A model generated the notes under the pieces. The model saw nothing but the letters and a program-made list of their open reading frames with translations, had not been told where the DNA came from and did no database searches. A stretch of DNA of 64,000 nucleotides from Allofranklinella schreckenbergeri (GTDB lineage: Bacteria; Pseudomonadota; Gammaproteobacteria; Burkholderiales; Burkholderiaceae_C): contig NZ_RDQM01000003.1 of NCBI RefSeq assembly GCF_003703475.1, positions 62,001 to 126,000 of the forward strand, in the 5' to 3' direction. The translations under genes and the position numbers were made by a program. Of this stretch, positions 1 to 6,916 are shown one piece after another. How positions within the stretch are numbered: position 1 is the first letter of the stretch; the number at the start of each line of letters is the position of its first letter.

Positions 1-1287
1 CCCGGGCACGTGGGCCTCGAACTGTGCCAACGCTGCGCCGTGGGTTTCTTCCTCGGGCGTGGCGGCCATGTTGAACAGTAGCGCTTGCAAATGCGGCTGG
101 GCGCTCTCCAGCGTGTGGGCGAAGCGGCCCTCGCCCTCGCCATATTCCAGCGTGGGGGCAAAGTGCACATGGGCGGCGGCGCCAAAGTGTTGCTGCACGA
201 ATTGCACCACTTGCTGCTGGCGCTGGTTGTTCATCACCATGCTGAAGGGGTGGACGGCCACGGTGGTGGCGTCGCTGGAGAAATCGCGCGCGATTTTCTG
301 GAAGTACGGCTCATCGAGCGGCAGGTGCAGCGTTTTGGACAGGCCCAGCGCCGCAACCCAGTTCCACACCGCCAGCAGCACGCGCGGCAGCACCACCGTC
401 AGCGCCAGCAAGGTGCTGTAGGCAATTATCCATTGCCGACCGTTTTGCTGCTGACCGGCGGGCCAGCTTTGCAGTTGCTCGATTTGCTCCAGGCTCCAGG
501 CGGGCATGCCCAACAGGGTTTGGGCGGGCCAGCTCAGCCAATGGGCCAGGGTGTGCATGTGTTGCGGCGTCAGCCAGGTGCTTTCCCAGCCAACGCGGTA
601 TTCGGCAAACATGCCCGTGAACCACAGCGCCGCCCCTACGCCGATGGCCAGGGCGGCGGCGCACAAGTGGGTGAGGCTGCGCAGCACGCGGGCGTGGCGG
701 GCGTGGCTGTAGGGCATCCAATCGGCCATGAAGCGCTGGTAGATGGTGCGCAGGTAGCCGTCTTTGTCTTTCAGGCCCAGCGCGCTGCGCGTCCACCAGT
801 TTGTGACGGGGCGCAGGGCTTCCAGCCCCAATTCATCGACCTCGCCAGGGCGCCTGGGGCGCAGCAGGCGCCGCAGCCACAAAACGGCCATCACCACGTA
901 CATCGCCAGGTTCCAGAAGATGATGGCCAGCAGCGGCCAGGCCATGAGGTTGAGGCGGTGCGGCTCGGCAATCTTCTCCGTGGCAAAGCCCAGCAGCAGC
1001 GCCAAAAGCGGCAGCCACCACAGCAGCGAGGCAGCGCGGCGCGGGCGGCGCAGCGGGCCAATGGCCGGTTGGGCGTGGGAGGCCAGTCGCAGCAGCAAAT
1101 CGGCGCGGTGCACCGCCAAACGCTCCAACTGGCGCGCACCGCCCTTGCCCAGGCGCAGCTCGCGCAGCGTGCGCTCAGTGGCCTGGCGCACATCCTTGTC
1201 CAAGAGCAGGGGGGGGTGCCCAGGGGGCGGGGGCTGGGTTTCGATGGCCTTGGCCAACAATACATCGCGGTACTGCTGTTCATTCAT
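1..1287 (-). CDS. DUF2868 family membrane protein (C-terminus beyond window)
   Basis: Continuous minus-strand frame from ATG at 1287 to the window edge (429 residues, no stop), so the C-terminus is missing. It begins MNEQQYRDVLLAKAIETQ. Hydrophobic segments lie near residues 105-150 (WWLPLLALLLGFATEKIAEP, then a second span) and 225-245, followed by the ...FAEYRVGWESTWL... stretch and a third span near 310-330. This arrangement matches DUF2868, an inner-membrane family common in Burkholderiales and often next to a DUF3482 GTPase gene, which would lie outside this window. Function is unknown. A nearby ATG at 1283 opens only a shadow frame. The longer plus-strand frame over this region has no family features and is also a shadow. 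Confidence 0.8.
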   Translation of the reverse strand, partial: MNEQQYRDVLLAKAIETQPPPPGHPPLLLDKDVRQATERTLRELRLGKGGARQLERLAVHRADLLLRLASHAQPAIGPLRRPRRAASLLWWLPLLALLLGFATEKIAEPHRLNLMAWPLLAIIFWNLAMYVVMAVLWLRRLLRPRRPGEVDELGLEALRPVTNWWTRSALGLKDKDGYLRTIYQRFMADWMPYSHARHARVLRSLTHLCAAALAIGVGAALWFTGMFAEYRVGWESTWLTPQHMHTLAHWLSWPAQTLLGMPAWSLEQIEQLQSWPAGQQQNGRQWIIAYSTLLALTVVLPRVLLAVWNWVAALGLSKTLHLPLDEPYFQKIARDFSSDATTVAVHPFSMVMNNQRQQQVVQFVQQHFGAAAHVHFAPTLEYGEGEGRFAHTLESAQPHLQALLFNMAATPEEETHGAALAQFEAHVPG

Positions 1288-1518
1288 GGGGCTGGAATAG
1301 GGGCGAGGCAGCCGCGCGCCGTGCAAGGGGCTGGGCTGATTTTGGGGCAAGTGGCGCGGTGGAGGCAGCCAACTGGGAAAACGCCCTGGGCGAGTGCAAG
1401 CGGCCCTCGAATGGGCCATCCAGGAATTCCATTTTTGAAACGGAATAAGGCACCGCTGCCATGCACCGAGCGTGGCTTATGAGCTTATGATAAACGGTCT
1501 TTGGTCAACGAAAATCCT

Positions 1519-2241
1519 ATGCGCAAAGCACCTTCCAGCCCTGCACAGCCGCCCGCCACGGACGACGAAGGGGTGCCTGTTTCCGTCAAGATTCGTGAGC
1601 GCCTGCAAGCGCAGGGGCGCCGCTACAACGCCAACGACAACATCGCCGATTGCCTGAACCCGGGCGAGCTGGAAGCCTTGCTGGACGAGGTGGAGGGCAA
1701 GATGCAGGCCGTGCTCGACAGCATGGTGATCGACACCGCAGGCGACCACAACACCCGCAACACGGCGCGCCGCGTGGCCAAGATGTATTTGACGGAGGTC
1801 TTTCGCGGGCGCTACGTCAACGCGCCGGACATCACCGAGTTCCCCAACGTCGAACGCCTCAACGAGCTGATGATCGTCGGCCCGCTGACCGTGCGCAGCG
1901 CATGCAGCCACCACCTCTGCCCCGTGATCGGCAAAGTCTGGATCGGTGTGCTGCCCAACCAGAACACCAACGTCATCGGCCTGTCCAAATACGCCCGGCT
2001 GGTGGACTGGGTGATGGGCCGCCCGCAAATCCAGGAAGAAGCCGTGGTGCAACTGGCCGATCTCATCATGGAGCGCACCAAGCCCGACGGGCTGGCCATC
2101 GTCATGCAAGCCAGCCATTTCTGCATGTCCTGGCGCGGCGTGAAAGAGATGGACAGCAAGATGATCAACTCCGTCATGCGCGGGGTGTTTCTTACTGACG
2201 CCAATTTGCGGCGGGAGTTTTTGTCGTTGATTCCCAAGTGA
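1519..2241 (+). CDS. folE: GTP cyclohydrolase I
   Basis: Converts GTP to 7,8-dihydroneopterin triphosphate, the first step of folate (and queuosine-type) pterin synthesis, in the cytosol. The 240-residue product has the catalytic core: zinc ligands Cys129 and His132 in SACSHHLCPV and Cys202 in SHFCMSWRGV, plus the GLSKYARLVDW helix. The start is uncertain. The frame stays open to a TTG at 1501, but ATG 1519 gives a normal N-terminus, and neither has a clear Shine-Dalgarno. The gene stands alone between the divergent DUF2868 gene and a repeat-rich intergenic stretch. Confidence 0.93.
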   Translation: MRKAPSSPAQPPATDDEGVPVSVKIRERLQAQGRRYNANDNIADCLNPGELEALLDEVEGKMQAVLDSMVIDTAGDHNTRNTARRVAKMYLTEVFRGRYVNAPDITEFPNVERLNELMIVGPLTVRSACSHHLCPVIGKVWIGVLPNQNTNVIGLSKYARLVDWVMGRPQIQEEAVVQLADLIMERTKPDGLAIVMQASHFCMSWRGVKEMDSKMINSVMRGVFLTDANLRREFLSLIPK

Positions 2242-2264
2242 TCTTCAGCGCAATTCCGACGAGA

Positions 2265-2314
2265 GGCGGCGCTGAAATGTCCCCCGCTGCGTTGGATTGG
2301 CGGCGCTGAAATGT
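2265..2314 (+). repeat. Two direct copies of a 17-bp sequence
   Basis: GGCGGCGCTGAAATGTC occurs at 2265-2281 and again at 2298-2314, just after folE. Repeated 'GCTGAAATGTC'-type blocks resemble the multiple terminal repeats of some IS21-type elements, so this could be the end of a lost insertion sequence. No transposase is present, so that origin is a guess. Confidence 0.6.
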
Positions 2315-2440
2315 CAAAAAATGCCAATGGAAAGATGGGCTAGGGTTTTCCTGAGCTGGTATGGAGGCTTTGACCATCGATTCGCCCCAGGGGCTGCGTA
2401 AAATCTGCGCTCCATGACACTTGTGAATATAGACTTCGCA

Positions 2441-2566
2441 CGCAGCACGCAGCACGCAGCACGCAGCACGCAGCACGCAGCACGCAGCACGCAGCACGCA
2501 GCACGCAGCACGCAGCACGCAGCACGCAGCACGCAGCACGCAGCACGCAGCACGCAGCACGCAGCA
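2441..2566 (+). repeat. Heptanucleotide tandem array, 18 perfect CGCAGCA units
   Basis: 126 bp made of 18 uninterrupted, identical 7-bp units, with a partial unit (CGCA, 2437-2440) in front. A 7-bp unit shifts the reading frame with each gain or loss. The array is open in the plus frame from ATG 2414 and would encode six ARSTQHA repeats, ending at a stop at 2675-2677. Minus-strand frames read Cys-rich LRAACCV repeats. The perfect copies imply recent expansion and probable length polymorphism between isolates. Confidence 0.95.
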
Positions 2567-2635
2567 TTTGATGCGCGTTTCGTAAAAGTTCCCCCTTCAG
2601 GCGAAAAATTTTCGTCTGCTTTTGTTTTTCTTGTT

Positions 2636-2670
2636 ACCCGGCCACGCCTTGCGCGTTGCCGGGTTTTTTG
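2636..2670 (+). terminator. Rho-independent terminator-like hairpin upstream of the DUF4214 gene
   Basis: ACCCGGC pairs with GCCGGGT around a short loop with further internal pairing, followed by TTTTTTG. It lies after the heptamer array and before the start of the DUF4214 gene. It would therefore end any transcript reading through the array, or act as a leader attenuator. Confidence 0.7.
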
Positions 2671-2729
2671 TTTCTGATTACCAAGTTACGCTCGATTTCC
2701 CCCAACCCTTCCTACGCGAGGAGAACTTT

Positions 2730-4502
2730 ATGCCTTTGAACTTCCCTTCCCGCCGTCTGCGCTCCAGGCACAGCGCGCGCCATTTGCGGCGCAATGGCAT
2801 GGCCTTGTTGCTGGGCGCGAGCCTGGGCGTGGGCAGTGCCCTGGCCGGTGAGCTGGTATCCACCAGCACCCCGCGTGCACCGCTGCGCACCGGTGGCGTG
2901 AGTAAAAGCCTGATGGTGCAGCAAAGCCTGGGGCCAGCGCTGGATTACACGCAAAAGCTCTACTTGGCCTTTTACCAGCGCCCCGGCGATATTGGCGGCA
3001 TGCTGTATTGGTCCAAGGAGATTGCGGCGGGCAATCTGGAGCAGGCCATTGCCAATTTTTCCTCCCCGGCCGAATCGCGGGCGCTGTACGGCTCGATCAA
3101 CAGCCAGACCATTGGTAGCGTGATCGACAAGGTTTATGAGGCGCTGTTTGACACCGCCGCCGATGCCGCAGGCAAGCAGTTCTACATCGACAAATTCCAC
3201 GCGGGCGAATACTCGGCAGGCAGCATCGCCTTGCGCATTCTGGAAGGGGCGCAGAACGAAAACGCGCTTTCGGTGAGCAGCAAGCTCTCGGCGGCCAATA
3301 TGTTTGTGCGCGGCATGGATCCCGAACTCGATGGGCGGGAATTGCAGGCCACCTACGCGGGCGATGCCGATGTGCGCGCCGCACGCGCCTGGCTGAAGAA
3401 AATCAACCACCGCCATATGGTGACGCAGCAGCAGGTCATGGACTTTTTGAGCGACCCCATTGCCGATGAGAACGACCCGCTGTACAGAAGGGGCCACCAG
3501 CCGACGCCGCCCGTGCAGATTCAGCCCGAAGAAGGGTTCAAATATGCGCCCGATCCGCTGAAGGTGTGGGAGAGTCAGCCGAATTATTCGTATAGCTATT
3601 GGGTAGAGCGAAACCCTTTGGAGCTTTCTTCGTATTCAATACAAGCTGTTACGAGTGGCGGGGTAGAACCCGCCCGATACACCATTAGTGGTAGCAAATG
3701 GAGAAAGGATGTATCTGGGCGTTTGGTTTTCAATCCCAAGCTTCAAAAATGGGTGCAAAGCTCTGGGAAGCTGAACGTGACGCAAGGACCGGTAGGTAGT
3801 TCGGGGGCGAAGACAGTGCTGGTGCATGGCGACACGGGCACGCTGTATTACTCGATGCAAATCAGGGATATTGCGGGCGATGCTTTGAGCGATTGGGTTG
3901 GCAAAGGCGATGGTATTCCTCTGCCTGAGGCTGTTCAGGGCAAGCTCTTCACTGATGGTGCACAAGCACGACGCTGGGTAGTTGAGCGGCCTGAACCCTC
4001 TTTCAGAATTAGCCAATCTCATTGGCCATTTACCAATCGTCATGATCAATATCCCTTGTATAACTGCGAAACAGTTAGCAGAAATTGTTCAAGCACGCCT
4101 AGCAGCTTGCAGGAAGCCATCGCCAGCCGAGCCTGGTTTAGAAACTTGAGCAAGATGGCGGTGCTGCGGCTGGGGGACGGTAACCAGGCCAGCTTGACCA
4201 TTACCCAGGAAAATGGTGAAAAGGTCACTCACGCTTTGGGCTATCAACTGCATGCTGCCACGGCCAAGGCCCCGGCCCATATCCGCTTTAGCGCCCCCGA
4301 TCAGGCAGCCAGGGAAGCGATGGAGAAGGAGCTGGATGAAGGTGAGAATCTGGCGCTGTTCGAATACGGTGGCGATGTGGTGCGCGGAACGTATCTGCCT
4401 GCGGCCTCGGGCGTGCTCGATCCCTACACGTATTTCAACAAGCAGGGCATGAACGACATCATGACCCAGTGGTCGCCACGCATGCCTGCTGTACTGGAGT
4501 GA
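2730..4502 (+). CDS. Secreted DUF4214 domain protein
   Basis: 590 residues. ATG 2730 is chosen because GAGGAG lies 8 bp upstream; an in-frame TTG at 2622 runs through the upstream terminator and is unlikely. The N-terminus has a basic region, the hydrophobic stretch MALLLGASLGVGSALA and a probable signal-peptidase site after Ala39, so the protein is exported. Residues about 66-175 (YTQKLYLAFYQRPGDIGGMLYW ... KVYEALFDTAADAAG) match DUF4214, a helical domain found in bacterial surface proteins and their processing partners. The remaining 350 residues are not recognised. The gene is monocistronic and followed by a strong terminator. Its substrate or surface role is unknown. Confidence 0.75.
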   Translation: MPLNFPSRRLRSRHSARHLRRNGMALLLGASLGVGSALAGELVSTSTPRAPLRTGGVSKSLMVQQSLGPALDYTQKLYLAFYQRPGDIGGMLYWSKEIAAGNLEQAIANFSSPAESRALYGSINSQTIGSVIDKVYEALFDTAADAAGKQFYIDKFHAGEYSAGSIALRILEGAQNENALSVSSKLSAANMFVRGMDPELDGRELQATYAGDADVRAARAWLKKINHRHMVTQQQVMDFLSDPIADENDPLYRRGHQPTPPVQIQPEEGFKYAPDPLKVWESQPNYSYSYWVERNPLELSSYSIQAVTSGGVEPARYTISGSKWRKDVSGRLVFNPKLQKWVQSSGKLNVTQGPVGSSGAKTVLVHGDTGTLYYSMQIRDIAGDALSDWVGKGDGIPLPEAVQGKLFTDGAQARRWVVERPEPSFRISQSHWPFTNRHDQYPLYNCETVSRNCSSTPSSLQEAIASRAWFRNLSKMAVLRLGDGNQASLTITQENGEKVTHALGYQLHAATAKAPAHIRFSAPDQAAREAMEKELDEGENLALFEYGGDVVRGTYLPAASGVLDPYTYFNKQGMNDIMTQWSPRMPAVLE

Positions 4503-4565
4503 AGCTGGGGCGCGCCAGCGACATCGGCGCGAATAGCGCCAGCGCTTCGCCCCAGGGCGGAATGG

Positions 4566-4589
4566 AACAGGGCCAATGGCCCTGTTTTT
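4566..4589 (+). terminator. Rho-independent terminator
   Basis: CAGGGCC-AAT-GGCCCTG stem followed by TTTTT, about 65 bp after the DUF4214 gene. Confidence 0.85.
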
Positions 4590-4739
4590 CGTGGCGACGC
4601 CGTTTTGCCGCGCGGGCGGCAATCGGCAGGCTTTCCGGGGCGCTGTGCTTGCGGCTGCGGTTGCGGCTGGCTCAGTCCAATTGCTTCATGGGCGTCTCGG
4701 TGAGTGCGGCTGTATTGGCCGAGGCGGGCGGGAGCAGAC

Positions 4740-6044
4740 TCAATACCCCAAATAACGCGGCAGCCACAAGGCCAGCCCTGGCTGGGCGATGACCAGGGCC
4801 ATGACGGCCAGCAGGGCCAGCAAAAACCACACGACCCAGGGCACGGTGCTTTGCATGGCCACGCCGGCCATGCGGCAGGAGACCATCAGGTTCACCGCCA
4901 GCGGCGGGGTGAATTGGCCCAGCGCCACGTTGAGCGTGAGCAGCACGCCGAACCACACCATGTCCCAACCGAAGACTTGGGCGATGGGCGCCAGCAGCGG
5001 TACGAAGATGAGGAAGATGGAGATGCCGTCGAGAAACATGCCAAACACCACCAACAGCGCGACGATGAGCGCCAGTACCAGGTACTCGTGCAGGCCGCCT
5101 GCGGCGATGGCGCGCGCCAGCGGGTCGATGATGCTGAGGGTGGAGAGGGCGTAGGCAAAGATGCTGGCCAGCGCCACCACCAGCAAGATGATGGCTGAGA
5201 GTTCGGCGGCCTCGCGGAAGATGACGATCAGATCGCGCCAGCCGATGGTGCGGTAGACGACCATGCCGACGAACAGGCCGTAATAGACGGCGACGACGGC
5301 GGCCTCGGTCGGGGTGAACCAGCCCATGCGCATGCCGCCCAGGATGAGGATGGGCGCGGCAATGCCCCAGGAGGCTTGGCGCAGGCTGCGCCAGAAGGGC
5401 GGGCGGGGCAGGGCGGCTTCGCCTGCGCCCATGCCGTGGCGGCGGGCGAGCCAGAAGGCGGGCACGATCAGGGCCAGGCCGACCAGCACGCCGGGCACGA
5501 CGCCGGCGGCAAACAGCGCGGGTACGGACGCGCCGGGCACCAGCACGCTGTAGATGATGAAGGCCACCGAAGGGGGGATGAGGATGTCGGTCGAGGCGGC
5601 TGCGCCGATGACGGTGGCGCTGAAGGGGCCGGGGTAGCCCGCGCGGCGCATGGCGCTGATCATCACGCCGCCCACGGCTGCTGCGCAAGCGGGGCCGGAG
5701 CCGGAGATGCCGCCCAGAAACATGGCCACGACGATGGCCACCGCAGGCAGCACGCCGGGGCCGCGCCCGAAGATGGCGATGGCAAGGTTGACCAGCCGCC
5801 CGGCGACGCCGGAGCGGTCGAAGATGGAGCCGACCAGCACGAACATGGGGATGGCCAGCAGCGGGTATTTGGCGATGCCTGCGTAAAAGTTTTGCGGGAT
5901 GGCCATGAGGCCGAAGTAGGGCGCATCCAGATTGGCCAGCACGATGGCCGACGCGCCGCTAAAGCCCAGCGCCACGCCCACGGGCACGCCCAGCACCATC
6001 AGCACGGTGAAGACGGCGAACATCAGCAGGGCGATTTCAGTCAT
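4740..6044 (-). CDS. TRAP transporter large permease, DctM type (first pair)
   Basis: 434 residues with about 12 hydrophobic segments. It is the ion-coupled transport subunit of a tripartite (TRAP) uptake system for organic acids or related solutes in the inner membrane. Family signatures include GISGSGPACAAAVGGVMI, ILIPPSVAFIIYS, and the C-terminal FTPPLAVNLMVS. It lies downstream of the small permease gene (stop at 6246), but 200 bp separate them and that gap holds palindromic repeat R1; TRAP Q and M genes usually abut. No periplasmic binding-protein gene is nearby, so the substrate cannot be inferred. Confidence 0.9.
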   Translation of the reverse strand: MTEIALLMFAVFTVLMVLGVPVGVALGFSGASAIVLANLDAPYFGLMAIPQNFYAGIAKYPLLAIPMFVLVGSIFDRSGVAGRLVNLAIAIFGRGPGVLPAVAIVVAMFLGGISGSGPACAAAVGGVMISAMRRAGYPGPFSATVIGAAASTDILIPPSVAFIIYSVLVPGASVPALFAAGVVPGVLVGLALIVPAFWLARRHGMGAGEAALPRPPFWRSLRQASWGIAAPILILGGMRMGWFTPTEAAVVAVYYGLFVGMVVYRTIGWRDLIVIFREAAELSAIILLVVALASIFAYALSTLSIIDPLARAIAAGGLHEYLVLALIVALLVVFGMFLDGISIFLIFVPLLAPIAQVFGWDMVWFGVLLTLNVALGQFTPPLAVNLMVSCRMAGVAMQSTVPWVVWFLLALLAVMALVIAQPGLALWLPRYLGY

Positions 6045-6087
6045 GGCGGGAGGCGGTGGCAGAGGGTGGGGCGGGGCGCTTCATGAA

Positions 6088-6169
6088 ATTTTTATATATC
6101 AATGGGAAATAAAATCGGCTTGTTTTGGCATATTGGTTATTGTTTTGTTTTTACTTTGATTGATAAATC
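6088..6169. repeat. Palindromic AT-rich intergenic repeat, copy R1
   Basis: Member of a 13-copy family in this window. Arms ATCAATGGGAAAT and TACTTTGATTGAT flank the centre GGCTTGTTTTGGCA. It sits between the DctQ and DctM genes of the first TRAP pair. Confidence 0.75.
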
Positions 6170-6245
6170 TTCCAGCCTTCGCGCCCGAAGCCCCGTTCCC
6201 AGCGGCACGCGGGGGAGGGTGTGAAGGCGTGGCTGCCATGACGGC

Positions 6246-6818
6246 TCAGCCCTGCTCGCGCTTGCGCCAGGCGCGCCAGGCGACGCCCAGGGTGCGCAGG
6301 GCGATGGCGATGGAGAGCACGGGCAGCCAGATGGTGTAAATCCACTTGGGCAGGCCCAGGCCGGGGGAGGTTTCCTCGAAGCGGTATTCGTCCCAGGCGA
6401 GCTGGCCGCCCAGCCAGGCCATGGCGGCGAACATGGCAAGGCTGGCGAGGGCGGCGAAGATGGTCAGCCAGCGCCGCGCGCGCGGCCCCACGCGGGCGGC
6501 GAGGTAGTCGATCTGGATGTGGCGGCTGCGCGCGGCGGCGGAGCTGGCGCCCACGAGGGTGAGCACCATCATCAGGAAGATGGAGATTTCCTCCGTCCAG
6601 GCAAAGGAGATGTTGCTGAGGTAGCGCGCCAGCACGTTGCCCAGGGTGATGAGGCTGAGCACGAACAGCAGCACGATGCCCAGCCAGTCCTCAAGGCCCA
6701 GGGGGATGGTGGTGGGTGGGTCTTGCTCGGGCTCCAGCAGGGCCTGCCAGTCTTGCTCGGGCGCGGGGGCGTCGCAAGCGTTGGGCGTGCGTTGTGGGGC
6801 TGGCGGCTCGGGGGGCAC
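6246..6818 (-). CDS. TRAP transporter small permease, DctQ type (first pair)
   Basis: 190 residues from GTG 6818. That start is chosen because AAAGGAG ends 7 bp upstream; a TTG at 6842 in the same frame has no such site and lies in repeat R2. After a Pro/Ala-rich N-terminus there are four membrane segments. The helix-loop containing LARYLSNISFAWTEEISIFL matches the DctQ signature (conserved W-x-EE). It assembles with the large permease encoded 200 bp downstream. The second TRAP pair lies just upstream on the same strand. Confidence 0.85.
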   Translation of the reverse strand: MPPEPPAPQRTPNACDAPAPEQDWQALLEPEQDPPTTIPLGLEDWLGIVLLFVLSLITLGNVLARYLSNISFAWTEEISIFLMMVLTLVGASSAAARSRHIQIDYLAARVGPRARRWLTIFAALASLAMFAAMAWLGGQLAWDEYRFEETSPGLGLPKWIYTIWLPVLSIAIALRTLGVAWRAWRKREQG

Positions 6819-6833
6819 GGGCGATCTCCTTTG

Positions 6834-6912
6834 TTTGATCAAAAGAAAAATGGTTTGTTACCTATCATGCCTGAATAGGCTGATTCTTTATCCTTTTGAT
6901 TTGTAATTTAGG
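6834..6912. repeat. Palindromic AT-rich intergenic repeat, copy R2
   Basis: Arms TTTGATCAAAAGAAAAA and TTTATCCTTTTGATTTGTAA with centre ATGCCTGAATAGGC. It fills the gap between the second TRAP large permease stop (6917) and the ribosome-binding site of the next small permease. Confidence 0.75.
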
Positions 6913-6916
6913 TGTA

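Noticed and set aside
85-1482. 465-residue plus-strand frame
   Set aside because: It is the shadow of the minus-strand DUF2868 gene: low-complexity Gln/Arg/His-rich translation and no family pattern.
2370-2404. Promoter TTGACC ... TAAAAT before the heptamer array
   Set aside because: The spacing between the boxes is 23 bp, too long for a standard sigma-70 promoter.
2441-2566. CRISPR array
   Set aside because: The units are contiguous heptamers without spacers, and no Cas gene is present.
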